Assembly (NCBI GenBank): GCA_002286855.1
Contig: NRSV01000003.1
Span: forward strand, 676,831 to 740,830
Source of the DNA: Bipolaris cookei
Lineage: Eukaryota; Ascomycota; Dothideomycetes; Pleosporales; Pleosporaceae
DNA: 64,000 bases
Direction: 5' to 3'
Position numbers and translations under genes: made by a program. A model generated the notes under the pieces. The model had not been told where the DNA came from. It was given only the letters and a program-made list of their open reading frames with translations, and made no database searches. Below, in pieces: positions 8,721 through 20,464 of this stretch; the first letter of the stretch is position 1; the number at the start of each line of letters is the position of its first letter.

Positions 8721-11700
8721 ATGGCGGATAACAGCATATTTAGAGTGCCGAAGCTCAAAGGCAGCTCTAACTATGACATGTGGGCACTGCGGATCGAGGC
8801 AGTACTCATACAGCAAGACTGCATGGAGATCATGACGATTAATCCAATGCAGCTTACTCAAGAAGCATATCCCGAGAAATATCAGAAGCTCAAAGACTCA
8901 GAATCCAAAGCTCTGTCGATCCTACGACTCAGTCTTGAAGATGGGCCTCTACTGCAGTCAAAAGACATTAAAAATCCATATTACCTTTGGAATCACCTCT
9001 CAAAGCTCTACAGCACCAAAGGATTCAGCTCTGACTTCTTGATCTGCAAAGATCTAATCAACACTACTTTGCAGCAGTGCCAAAACAATGTGGAAACCTA
9101 TCTCCAGAAAGTCAATAGACTCGTCTTGAGTCTAGAGAGCCGGAAGTTAGCTCTACCAAACAGATTTGTTGCTGCACTAATACTTAATAATCTAAGCTCG
9201 GACTTTAATTATCTAGTGACAGCTATCACTCAAGACTACAGATCAGACAAAGAAGTCGATCTAGAAGCACTCTGCAGCCACATATTAGACGAGTCTAGAC
9301 GTCAGAAATCGATCAGAAATAGCTCTCACCAGAAGAGCTACAGACCATATCAAAGGAGTCAAATCAACAGCTCCAATCAAACCCCACCGTCAAACGACAT
9401 TGAAATGTCCTTGAACACGCAAAAATCAATTAAAAGTCCAAAACAGTGCTCTTACTGCAAGAGAAATGGACACCTAGTCGATCAATGCTGGCAGAAAGAT
9501 CCCAGCAAACGACCCAGTCGGACACATCAGAAGTCTGAGACAGCTCTATCGACAGTCGTCTCAGTCGATCCAAATATCGCCGATATCAAAGCTGCGCTAT
9601 CCACCGAGTCTTCCAAGTCTATTGAGTGGATACTAGATAGCGGTGCCAGCGCTCATATTTGTTTTGATCGAGATCTTTTCAGAAATCTCACTAAAGTCAG
9701 CAACATATATATCAAATGGGGCAACACAGCAACTCTCCTACCAGCAACAGCCAAAGGAGAAGTTCCAATCATGTTTACTAGTACTGGCGAGTCAGTAGTA
9801 CTCAAAGAAGTTCTACTAGTACCAGACTTCAAAGTCAATCTTCTCAGTCTCTATCAAGCAGTCCAAAAGGGAGCTGAATTCAAATTCTCAAAGAGAAGCA
9901 GTCTCATCAGCCAATCGGGCAAAATACTAGCCAAAGGGCAGTACTCTAGAAATATCGCTATATTTACTGCAATCAGCGATATCCAAAGAAGCAGTCAGAT
10001 CCATGCAGAGGCATACAATACAGAGCTGACAGCTGAGATCAGCCAATCATGCCAATCAAACCAATCAGATCAGCCTAAGCCAGACGATCAAATATCTCTT
10101 CTGCACCGACGTTTTGGCCATATTGGTAAAACTAGCTTGAATAAGCTAAGTGAGAACACCAAAGGCATTAAATCAAATATCAAAACCAACACTGGTTTCA
10201 GCGACTGCGAGACTTGCCTAAGAAGCAAATTTACTAGCAAAACAAGCAGAGATCCAGTATCGACACCAGTCCACGAATTTGGCGATCTGATCTACTGCGA
10301 TCTAGGGGGGCCGATCAAGCCAAAGACTAATAAGGGCTATCGGTATTATATCACCTTTCTAGACTACCACACTAAATATCTAGAAGTAGACTTACTCACA
10401 TCTAGATCAGAGCTAGTCCAGCCAGTCAAAGCTTTCGTCAAGAGAGTAGAAGTTCAAGACTCAAAACAGATCAAATTGATCCAATCAGACAACGAGCTAG
10501 ACACTCGAGAACTCCAAAAGCTGGCTACTAGAAAAGGATTTAGATTCCGATTTACTCCCCCATTCAATCCAGAAGGCAAAGGCGGAGCCGAGCGGATCAA
10601 TCGAACTCTATTTGATAAGATCAGAGCTCTGCTATTTGAAGCCAAAATGCCTAACAAGCTTTGGGCAGAAGCTCTATTGGCGGCAGTCTATCTATACAAC
10701 AGAACGCCGCACAGCTCGATTGGATTCAAAACGCCATTTGAAGCCAAATATGGATATAGACCAGACGTCAGCAATGTTAGAATTTGGGGATCTCTAGTAT
10801 ATCGAAAAGAGCCGAAAGAGTTTCTTGGCAAACTAGATCCACGAGTCCAGCAATACTATCTTGTTGGATATATTAGCCAAAATCTATATCGTCTGATCGA
10901 TATCAAATCAAACAAAGTCACCACTGCTCGAGACGTTCAAATACTAGAAGGAGTTTTCCATGATCAAGCTCCTGATCAAGAACTAGAGCTAGACGAAGAG
11001 CAGAATATGAAGCCAAATACGGAGATAGACACTGAGCAAGACACTAGTCGGTCAAATCCACCAAATAACTCCATGAGAGTCGTTGGAAGAAATCCAATCG
11101 TTTTGATCAAACAGAGAGCTAGAACAACCGAATCAGCTCTATCCACCGATCAAATAGCTCCACCAGAAGCTTCACCAGAGGATGTTATCCTAGAGGAAGT
11201 TTTATTTACCTCTAAGGATATCACTGATCCAAACAACTACTCCCAGGTACTCAAACATCAAGATCGGGATCAGTATCTCGCAGCGATGCAATCAGAGATA
11301 GATCAGCTGCAGAAGAATAACACCTGGACGCTAGTGCCGAGGCCATCTGAATATCCAGTGCTCAAAGGACGCTGGGTACTCAACAAGAAATACCGGCAAA
11401 ATAACGACTTTATCTTCAAAGCTCGATGGGTAGCTAAGGGTTTTCAGCAAGAGTTTGGCATCAACTACTACGAGACATTTGCCAATACTACTCGGCCTGA
11501 TCTAATCCGACTACTACTAGCCATATCAGCAGCCCAAAACTGGCATATCAAAAGCTGGGATGTCAAACAAGCTTTCCCGAACGCTTTGATCGATGCGACG
11601 ATATATATCGAGCAGCCGGAAGGATTCCAAGATCAGCGCTATCCACATCATGTCTGTCTACTCAACAAGGCTCTCTACGGCCTAAAACAAGCCAGCAGAC

Positions 11701-12181
11701 AGTGGCAAAAGCTTCTTTCAAGCTTACTAAGCCAACTAGGCTATCGAGCTCTATCTATCGATACTGCTACCTATATCAATATCGAACAGAAGATCATAAT
11801 AGCCACCCATGTGGATGATCTGCTCATTTTTGGAGAAGAAGAGCAGAAAATCAAACAGCTGTTCAAAGATCTATTAAAGATATCAAATCTAGAAATCAAG
11901 AATCTAGGAGATGTCTCAGAGTTTCTTGGTGTTCAAGTGATTAGATCAAACCAGTCGATCTACATTACCCAAGAGGGCTATCTCCAAAGACTGCTAACTA
12001 GATTTGGCAAGGCAGAAATCAAGCCTAGATCTACTCCACTACAACAAAACATCAAACTTAGTAAAAACAGCCAATCAGCTACTCCAAAAGCGACCAATAG
12101 CTTCCAGCAGCAAATCGGTTCTCTCATCTACCTTTCCATTTTTACTCGGCCGGATATTACCTACGCAGTCAATCTTCTATC
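8721..12181 (+). CDS. Ty1/Copia Gag-Pol polyprotein, nearly complete, ends at an N
   Basis: A single open frame of 1153 codons runs to the N at 12182. Domains in order: Gag (UBN2/DUF4219-like, residues ~1-200), CCHC zinc knuckle CSYCKRNGHLVDQC (~243), aspartic protease DSGAS (~305), integrase zinc-binding part (HRRFGH ~460, then CETC), integrase core D-D-E (YCDLGG ~524, QSDNE ~588, GGAERINRTL ~622), and RT with HVDDLLIFG (~1030). The last ~140 residues, including RNase H, are missing compared with the copy at 3-1691. The frame has no stops, so the family escaped or post-dates RIP. The 256-bp leader separates it from the 5' LTR. Confidence 0.95.
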
Positions 12182-12182
12182 N

Positions 12183-12485
12183 TCAATAGACATCTATCTA
12201 TGACGCTATAGATTACGCAAGCTACTACTAGATAGACTCTTCTAGAATCTATTCTAGCTAATATATATAGTAGTAGGATAGCAAGTAGATAGAAGACAGA
12301 GCACTTCACACAAGATCAATTCACACTACCAACGATCAATCAATTAGTGTTTCTCCCCTAGCACATATCTTCTCTCTCTAGAATCTCTCGATCAAGCTGC
12401 CTCTGAGTCTACTACGGACAAGTAGAAGGCAGAGACCTCTACCTCTGAGTCGATAGTAGAACAAGCAGCACCCTACACTTTGACA
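12183..12485 (+). repeat. Copia 3' LTR, 5'-truncated after an N join
   Basis: After the N the sequence enters the LTR interior (TCAATAGACATCTATC) and continues to the normal end TTTGACA at 12485. About 110 bp of the LTR start, the polypurine tract and the end of pol are missing across the N. The deletion therefore coincides exactly with the ambiguous base and may be an assembly gap. Confidence 0.88.
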
Positions 12486-12667
12486 ACGTGATGTGCCATC
12501 TCGCCAAGGCCGGCCATCTGAGATGGCAGTGCATGAAGAGATGGCAGGACGAAAGCAATGAGGATATAAGGATGGATGGATTTCATTATTTACTCTCGTT
12601 GTGGTCAACTCAAATTGTACTTTCTTACTAGTTACTTTACTTAACAAGATTGTTACTCGTTAGTCTA
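12486..12667. other. Unclassified repeat fragment between LTRs
   Basis: The 182 bp begin ACGTGATGTGCCATCTCGCC and end before the reverse LTR. They contain GATGGCA repeats and a T-rich end and could be part of another LTR family. No coding potential is visible. Confidence 0.3.
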
Positions 12668-13080
12668 TGTCAAAGTGTAGGGTGCTGCTTGTTCTACTAT
12701 CGACTCAGAGGTAGAGGTCTCTGCCTTCTACTTGTCCGTAGTAGACTCAGAGCCAGCTTGATTGAGAGATTCTAGAGAGAGAAGATATGTGCTAGGGAAG
12801 AAACACTAATTGATTGATCGTTGGTAGTGTGAATTGATCTTATGTGAAGTGCTCTGTCTTCTATCTACTTGCTATCCTACTACTATATATATTAGCTAGA
12901 ATAGATTCTAGAAGAGTCTATCTAGTAGTAGCTTGCGTAATCTATAGCGCCATAGATAGATGTCTATTGATCGATTATAGTCTTGATAGATCGACTATAG
13001 ACTTGATTGATCGCAGAGTCCGGGTGTGGACTGCGCATCCGGATTCTGTCGTGGAATAGCTGAGTAGCTTATCTACAACA
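12668..13080 (-). repeat. Copia LTR, complete, minus strand (413 bp)
   Basis: It runs from TGTCAAAGTG to CTATCTACAACA, the exact reverse complement layout of the LTR at 8052-8464 and of the same length. No 5-bp target duplication is visible (GTCTA left; right neighbour is another LTR piece). Confidence 0.92.
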
Positions 13081-13289
13081 GATAGCAAGTAGATAGAAGA
13101 CAGAGCACTTCACACAAGATCAATTCACACTACCAACGATCAATCAATTAGTGTTTCTCCCCTAGCACATATCTTCTCTCTCTACAATCTCTCAATCAAG
13201 CTGGCTCTGAGTCTACTACGGACAAGTAGAAGGCAGAGACCTCTACTTCTGAGTCGATAGTAGAACAAGCAGCACCCTACACTTTGACA
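13081..13289 (+). repeat. Copia LTR 3' half, plus strand, abutting the reverse LTR
   Basis: It starts inside the LTR (GATAGCAAGTAGATAG) and ends TTTGACA. Together with 12668-13080 it forms a 622-bp unit whose ~209-bp ends are inverted repeats, the same arrangement seen at 1812, 4136 and 5224. Confidence 0.9.
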
Positions 13290-13486
13290 GTTAGTTTGCG
13301 GCAGTTTGGAGATATCTGGGGTCGAAAAGTGATTTTGTTAAGCCGATCAGAAAGCCGCTGAAAAGGAACGTTGTAGACAGCAGCAGCGCGTCGAATGCTC
13401 TTAAACTGGCCCGTACGATAGGCCTGAATAGCAAGAGTAATTCTGCCTTCTCTCTGAGTTAATGTATCTTTACGTAGTTGGGACAT
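13290..13486 (-). pseudogene. Pogo/Fot1-type transposase, N-terminal fragment
   Basis: From an ATG at 13486 on the minus strand the product reads MSQLRKDTLTQREGRITLAI, then GQFKSIRRAAAVYNVPFQRLSDRLN. This is the psq-type helix-turn-helix DNA-binding domain at the start of fungal pogo/Fot1 transposases. The frame enters the LTR border after about 62 residues, so the DDE catalytic part is gone. Just upstream (about 13525-13560) a 17-bp sequence GTGTCCGGCTCGGTGGT is repeated twice and might be element-end sequence. Confidence 0.65.
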
Positions 13487-13573
13487 GTTACTTTGCAAGT
13501 GATGTTCGCGATGCCAAGAAAAAGTGTCCGGCTCGGTGGTGTGTCCGGCTCGGTGGTGCTTTACGTTACTCAT

Positions 13574-14011
13574 ATTCTATATCATTATGAATCATGCAGT
13601 GAACTAAATCTTTCTTCACAGATGAAATTTAAACTATGTCTCTCTCTCTCCTCTTCTTGCCTCCAATTATTCATAAAATCTTACAAGACGATAAAATTCC
13701 CTGCATTATATTGCCTATGATGTCGTGACGGGTCATTATATATAGTCTATACGTGCGCAGAGTCTAGGATTTAAAAAAAATAGGTCGAGGCCTGGACGCC
13801 CAGCTAGAATCAAGAAAGATGGAAAAAAACAATCCTGCAAAAACGTGTTCAATCTCCCGTATGTGTTCGTAGTAAGAACTCCTTTAACTCCGGTAGGAAA
13901 GAAAAACTCCTTTGCTCCCTTCTCGTTCTCCTTTTTTTTACAATTATGTGCCATGGCTTTGTAAAAAAAAATCTCTCTCCTTTGATTCGGTCTTCCTCCT
14001 CTTGTGTCAGA
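13574..14011. other. Intergenic, 3' side of the bHLH gene
   Basis: AT-rich with homopolymer A tracts near 13770 and 13930. No gene or RNA feature is recognised. Confidence 0.5.
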
Positions 14012-14938
14012 CTATGAATCCATGAGATATTCCTCCAGGGACTGATTTCTCCTATCTGGATTACTCAGCACGCCTGCTTGATCTCGTCGTAATTGCTCGA
14101 CCTTCGCCTTTAGCGCATCCCTCTCTTTCTCAATCGTGTGGATGTAATCAATTGCGCTGGCTAAAATTGTCGCTTTGCTCGGTTTTGGCTGACCAATTGC
14201 ACTTGTGCCATCGTTTTGTCGAAGTAAAGGTACCGCTCTTCGTAATCTTTCCAGCTCCGAGTTGAGCCCTTCACGGTACTTGCGTTCGACCTGATTGTGG
14301 GGCTGGCGCTTTGAAGTCTGGCTTTTTAGAGTAGGCGATGTTGCAGCAAGTTGGCTATCAGGGCTACTGCGGCTCATCCTCGGGCGACCCCGCTTCCTGG
14401 TTGGTCGTTTTGGTGTCGAAGACTCCGAAGCTGATGCAAGTGACGATGGTGATTCGCGCTTTAGCATGTGGGGACTTAGCGATGGCGAGACGGCTCGGTG
14501 TGGTGTGTCGCTTGAGTGTGATGAAGAATGTGATGTCGTTGCCTTCGTTATGGGAGAGAAAGAATCGTGCTCGCCCGCTTGTGGTGGTGTGGGATGTATC
14601 GGGAAATCACCCCTATATTGCTCGAATTGCCCAAATTGCGGTTGATTATAAGTTTGCGGGTAGGGCTGTTGATGGCTCGAAGATGGCAGTATAGGCGCCG
14701 GTAACTTTGAGGCCGCTGTTCTTTGGTATTTGGGCTGGGTGTTCGAGGTGCCCTCGATAGATGTGGTCGGTTGACTGAAGAAGTTGTCCGAGTCGAAGAA
14801 CGTATTCAATGTGTAGTCGGGACCTGGGTCGAATACATCGCTGAGATATGGATTGTCAAAGTAATTCGAGTATGGCATGGTATCTGCTGGCGGAATGTCT
14901 CCGGTCTTGGACCCTCTCGTATTTCTGGGGGCATTCAT
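14012..14938 (-). CDS. bHLH transcription factor, SREBP-like class without membrane segments
   Basis: The 308-residue protein has a low-complexity Ser/Pro/Thr-rich N-terminal half and an RKRGRPRMSR patch (AT-hook like). Its C-terminal bHLH-leucine-zipper covers about residues 208-286 (HNQVERKYREGLN, helix 2 KATILASAIDYI, then a coiled coil). The tyrosine in ERKY, where most bHLH proteins have arginine, is the hallmark of the SREBP class. No transmembrane segments are present, so it resembles fungal SrbB-like or Tye7-like regulators rather than membrane-tethered SREBP. These proteins control sterol, hypoxia or glycolysis genes; the exact role here is inference. The frame is single-exon with MNAPRN as first Met. 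Confidence 0.82.
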   Translation of the reverse strand: MNAPRNTRGSKTGDIPPADTMPYSNYFDNPYLSDVFDPGPDYTLNTFFDSDNFFSQPTTSIEGTSNTQPKYQRTAASKLPAPILPSSSHQQPYPQTYNQPQFGQFEQYRGDFPIHPTPPQAGEHDSFSPITKATTSHSSSHSSDTPHRAVSPSLSPHMLKRESPSSLASASESSTPKRPTRKRGRPRMSRSSPDSQLAATSPTLKSQTSKRQPHNQVERKYREGLNSELERLRRAVPLLRQNDGTSAIGQPKPSKATILASAIDYIHTIEKERDALKAKVEQLRRDQAGVLSNPDRRNQSLEEYLMDS

Positions 14939-16502
14939 CAGCTTAATGAAGTCGAGATTGGTTGATGGTGTGGTGGATATTCGAAATTGGCGTATGTGGT
15001 AAGTAGTGACTATCCGGAATTGAAGGATTAACGAGCTATGACAATGACCGTCGGGGCCGGCATAACCAAGCGTTTAATAAGAGAAAGATACGAGAACGTA
15101 ATTGTATCGACGATTCGAGAACGGCACAGCCAATGAGGTGGGTAATTGTAACTTGTGACCTGCCTGAAATCCAGGTCGTAGGCCAATCAATTTCCGACGT
15201 AATGGTTCAGTCGAGTGCAGACGCTTCGAGTAGCTGTAGGGTAATCCCAAAATCGCAAGGTACTTGTGGATCCATGCTTCAATTAATCATCGCAGGCATG
15301 CCCAGCAAAAGTCGGCTGCTCCCTTGATGCTTCGTAAAGCATGTACAGTCCATTCGAGCATCCAGATTTTGGAATAGACGCACATGTCGAATGATGAGCA
15401 CCTCATCGGCATTGCCCGGTAACAAGAGCATCGTGTGCTGTGCTGAGCCCAACGCTCCATTGAGCCGGAGAAGAGTCGTGTTCCGCGAGTCCCCCGAGAC
15501 CGAGGTGCCGGAACCACCGATTCACGTCGCAAGGATGAAACATTTTCTTAGGCAAATAGTTCAACAGCTGGTCATGGCGTTTGAGGCGCAGTTCTTTGGA
15601 TGTGGTACTGCAGTAATAGCATCTGCAGAGCCCAATTGAAGGATATCGGCAGCTCTCACGGTCGAATTCTGATTTCGCGGCGCATGGCAACAACCTTTTC
15701 AAGGTTGCTAAACCACGGTACGTAGTTTGTTGGTCAGATGTCGCTTACCCTGTGCGTATCCATGCGCAAACGGCTGCTACATGATAGTAAGTGGAGGACG
15801 CCTTGTGCCTAGTCTTCTCTTAGTCACAGGAACGTCCAAACTAGCAATTGTTTGCTAAGAACTGCTCGTGCAAATGCAGAAGGAAAATTCACCAACACCC
15901 TGTGATGTCACAGTTTTGCGTCGCGTGGAAGCGGCTAGTTGCATATTGGAGACGCTCATTGTGGCGCCACATGGAGGGCTGTGGGTGTCAGTGGGTGTTT
16001 CCGAAGCTGTTAGTTACAGGGACTGAAAATAGTCCGGGCATTGTAAGGGAAGTGGATTGGATATTTACGTCGTTAAGATTTTCCGCTGTCTGTACATGTG
16101 GATGCTGTCAGCTTGGTGGACGGGACGGCCGGGCAGTTGGTGAAAATGGCGTGATACTGGTCCGATGCAACCCGATCGGGTAAACTTTTAGGCCCAAAGC
16201 TAGGATGACTAGGCACCAAGACTCATGGCATTGCCAATCCCTGTAACCTGTGCATCTTGTCTTGTTGCTCTCGCACTATTAAACTTTTCCTTGGCTATGT
16301 CTGCTTTAGCCGTCCTGGCAATTATGTAGCTCGTCGCCAACAAAATGGGTATTGCACAACTGTGTCAGGAACTTGGGCGCAAACCGTTGACTACGTATTC
16401 TCATCAGCCATGAAACAAAAAGAGCGGGGTATTCAGTCGTCTTCAGCCGTGGTTTGCGCAGTAGAAGTAATGTTGCTACCTTAGTAGGGTACGCGAAGTG
16501 GG
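14939..16502. other. Intergenic between divergent genes
   Basis: This 1.56-kb space lies between the bHLH gene (minus) and the metallophosphoesterase (plus), so both upstream regions are here. The open frames in it are short, overlap on both strands and match no family I recognise. The length suits the complex promoter of a regulator. Confidence 0.5.
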
Positions 16503-17658
16503 TTGGATCTTGATGCCTGCGTACGACTTCTCGAGGCTATTGCATCGCCACCCCGCGCCATCCCTCGCCAGACCTCAGATCCCCCAGGTTTCAGGCTCGT
16601 CTCCACCATGTCAACTACAATCACATCTTCAGCACCAGCTCACGTAAAGACCCGCTTTCTTATCATCTCCGATACCCACTCTGCCACTCCGTCGCAGAAT
16701 ACCGCCAACAATGACACAGCCTTTCGCCCGCCGCTCCCCAAAGCCGATGTACTTCTCCACTGCGGCGACCTGACCATGGTTGGTCACCTAACAGAGTATG
16801 AGAAAACCTTGGACATGCTGGAGGGTATCGATGCTGGTCTGAAGCTCGTCATTGCCGGCAACCATGATATTACTTTGGATGCAGAGTATTATGGTAGAAA
16901 GGGCAGATTTATGCATGGGAGACAGTATGACCAAGACTTATCGGCTAAAGCAAGAGAGTTATGGACTGGTGAGCGAGCCAAACAGGCAGGTGTAACTTAT
17001 CTCGACGAAGGAATACATGTATTCCAGTTGGAAAATGAAGCAAATCTGCGGGTAAAACGCCTATTTACCATGTCCGGACCCGCCTACAACAGCTGACATC
17101 ATGTCCAAGGTCTACGCATCTCCCTATCAGCCGGAGTTTTGCGGTTGGGCATTTCCTTACAGTCGAGATGAAGACCGTTACAATCCACCCCACCAATGCA
17201 CCCCAAATGCTAAACCCATCGCCGAGAACCCCATCCCTGACTATCCCAACATCGATGTCATGATGACCCATGGACCGCCTTTTCGTGTCTTGGACGTAAC
17301 GCGAACCGGCGAGATGGTCGGCTGCCAACATCTCCTACGGGCTGCTAGACGCTGTAGGCCACGTTTACATTGCTTTGGGCACATACATGAAGGATGGGGT
17401 GCACAGAAGGTGCTATGGAATAACGGTGAACTGGATGTCAAACCTGAACAGTGTATCCAAAGAGCTGATACCATATATGTTGATGGTGGGAAGGCCACAA
17501 ACGAGAGGGCAGCGAGTGTGGATATTAGCCAGGGAAGCAGCACGGCAGTCGAGTTTGGAAAGGAGACTTTAATGGTCAATGCCAGCATCATGAATGTTCG
17601 GTATGAGCCATGGAACGGACCATGGCTCGTGGATCTGGATCTCGAACGAGCCAGTTGA
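16503..17658 (+). CDS. Calcineurin-like metallophosphoesterase (MPPED/239FB-like)
   Basis: Two exons, 16503-17051 and 17110-17658, are joined across a 58-bp intron (17052-17109) with branch site GCTGAC. Splicing gives NLR/VYASPYQPEFCGWAFPY without shift, 365 residues in total. The metallophosphoesterase motifs are all present in order: SDTHS, HCGDLT, AGNHDIT, MTHGPP and GHIHEGWG, so both metal sites should be intact. Family members hydrolyse phosphoesters, and the MPPED group prefers 2',3'-cyclic nucleotides or phosphodiesters in vitro. The substrate here is unknown. Translation may instead start at the second Met (16608, MSTTITSS), which sits closer to the conserved domain. Confidence 0.88.
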
Positions 17659-20251
17659 ACTTATTTATTTGACCTGTTGCTCACATATATGATTCTTGGA
17701 AATATGACCAAAGATCAAGTCCTCTTGTCATTCTGGTTCCCGGTATTAGCATAGAGGAAAAGAGCACTTGGCAACGTTAATTCAGGTGATCTTTACATTA
17801 GACTACCGCTCGTAAGAGAGCAGCTCGTGTAAATATACTGTACACAGGTAGGCTAAGCTCAGTGCAGAATAGCTTGGCCACAAAGGCTATACTGTCAAAG
17901 GTGCTTGGTGAGCCATGTTGAGTTGTGTGACAGTCAGTTCTCTGAAGCATGTCTGGTCTCAGACATTTATTATAGACCTCTACTGGTTCGCAATTGTTAA
18001 GTACTTGTAGGGTGATCAGATTAGTTCATGCACTTGGCATGTTCGACATCAATTCCCATGTGTTCTTTCCTAGGTAGACCCTTATCCAAAACTCTTCAAC
18101 CAAAAACATCAGTCTGAATTTTTCAGTCGAGCAAACTAAGACTCAGTAGCCGATTACATCAGCCGAAGCTGTCCCATTGATAGATATCGCGCTTATATCA
18201 TCCGATTCTCCCCTTTTTCTAAGAATAGAATAACCCCTATCATCGGTCAAACACACACTTGCTATGTTCAAGCCCGAGTCCTCACAGCCAGGCATTCAAC
18301 AAGCATAGATCCCAGAGCATAAACTTACGTGATATTTTTGTATCAAAAACATCAGTAATCGTACCGATTCTTTACCCAGGCAGATGCCACCTGCTATCAG
18401 AATGGAAAAAAAGGGGGACCACACGCTTCCCAAAGCAGACCAACATATACATTCATACCAAAGTCATTGAATGCACAAATACCACACCCCTCATTCCTGC
18501 AGCCCTAGCCACCATTTTGTATCCAACTAGTCATGTCTTAAAGTCTGTTTCCTGATCCCACACCCATAAATTTAATCAATGAATATCGTTCTTACGTCAT
18601 ACAATGATATATCTGCTATCCCACCGAGTCTACGACTCACACTAACAACTACTTTGTACATTTTACTATATCAGGCAGAACAATGTCAAGCAACTCATCA
18701 GACCATGGCAGAAATTGGATCGTAGAAATGGCAATTTGCGAGAACTTTGTATTCAATATTTCCTCTCTGTAGGAGGCGGTAGCTCAGATAGATATACTGT
18801 GTGCTAAGCTCTGTACAAAATAGCTCAATTACGAAAGACATCACAACAAGAGGGGCTTGGTAAACGGTATCCCGATGCAAAACAGATACCCATCGAGTAA
18901 TCGTATTTGCGAGGTTTCATCAGGTGGCTTGATTTGGATGAGCAGCATGTCATGATGGCCTTGTCAGATCTAGCGATTCTACACGATTATCTAATTTGAT
19001 TTTGTGTGGTGTTATGAATGTGAAGGGGCTGGAATGATATGACAGCTTTGTTGTTTCTTGCCAGCGTTTGTGTAAGAAGCAGGAGCCGAAGGCGTAGTTC
19101 TAGAGTTATAGATGTGGAGGGGTTGAGTAAGGGTAGGAGAATTAATGGAATTTGTCACAGGAATACGAAGGGGGACAAGTAATATGCGACTTGTCTCATA
19201 AATCTTCGTCCTGAGCTCACAGTCTTGACATGCGTAGCTTGAAGGGAAGTGGAGGGGTGAAGCGGCTTGGTATGTCGACAGGTGAGAATCATAACGGTCT
19301 GCGATGTTGTTTCCCGCGGTGCTACGAGTGGGAAACGAGGGACTGAGGGAGAAAAAGGGCTTTTATACAGGACGAGATTATTCTTTTGGTGGATGACAAG
19401 GTAGATTTCGGATTTGTACTGCTGAGTGATGCATGCATATATATGTGCACAAGCGGCAGTTCTGCAACTGATCGAGTTACAGAGTATTATTTTGTCTACT
19501 GTATGGAGAAGAGTGAACGTAGATCCGCAACAATAGACCATGAATATATATATGTGTATACATGTAGTGAAGACAAACCATACTACCATTGACAGTTCAT
19601 ATACTATCCCTTCGTTTCAACCGGCAGAGCGTCTGTCACAGGAAACGCCGTGCTTCAGAAGACACTCCCCATGAATAGGTGAAACTAGGCAGTGCGTCAT
19701 CATCGTAAGTCCTGGGCTTTGCCCGTCCGCATTCCCCAGGGGAGGCTTTTAGATAGGACATTAAGCATTTACATACATACATGCCTTCTCTTCTTCTACC
19801 ACACTCTGTTCCTCCCCCTACCCACCCCCCCTTTCTTCCTCAAAAAAATCAACTCAGACAGAAAAAGCACATACCCCAAATACCTCTGACTCAAGCATCT
19901 GCCCTGAAATCAAGCTACTCTAGAAGCCATAAACCACAATCACCTCCTTAATCCCCCCAAATCCATCTCCTCGCACATATTCCCCCACCGAGTCATTCCC
20001 CCACAGCCCCACCCAGCCGCAATCGCCGTAACGCTGGATTGCTGTGACTCTTTCCACCAGGGGCAGGATAGCCGTGTGGTGTCGAATGGTGTGCGGAGGA
20101 GGCGTTGCCAAGCGAGACAGTAGCAGTAGCGTGGCGAGTAAATAGTGTAGGTCTTGTAGTTACATGTGCCATCTAGTGACGAGTGCCGTCTGGCTAGTGC
20201 GTGGTTGCTAGTCGACGTTGTGCTAGTAGTTGGGTGGAGGAGGGGGGAGGA
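17659..20251. other. Intergenic, 2.6 kb, with a weak internal duplication
   Basis: No gene is recognised. Two segments about 960 bp apart (around 17820-17920 and 18770-18870) share the order ATATACTG ... GCTAAGCTC.GT.CA.AATAGCT ... GGCTTGGT and may be an old local duplication. A T/C-rich stretch lies near 19790-19840. Confidence 0.4.
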
Positions 20252-20464
20252 GTGACAACTAGGCTTGTCAACAATCAATTCAAGCTCGCCTATACTTTTT
20301 TTAGCAATCCAAGATCCAAGCTAAGTAGGGTTGGCTTGATTGTTTAGCTTGATGGGCTTGATTAAAGTAGCGCGTGAGGCTGCTCATTTTGTAGTAAGAG
20401 GGATCTCACAATAGGTTTTTAGTGTTATAGTCGTCGCAGTACTACTATACTACTAGTACGTAAT

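Noticed and set aside
15287..15702. Overlapping frames of 80-100 codons on both strands upstream of the bHLH gene
   Set aside because: Mutually antisense, no domain, no intron pattern that extends them; treated as promoter DNA.
17101..17658. Separate gene starting at 17101
   Set aside because: It is exon 2 of the metallophosphoesterase; the preceding stop lies in a 58-bp intron with good donor, branch and acceptor sites.
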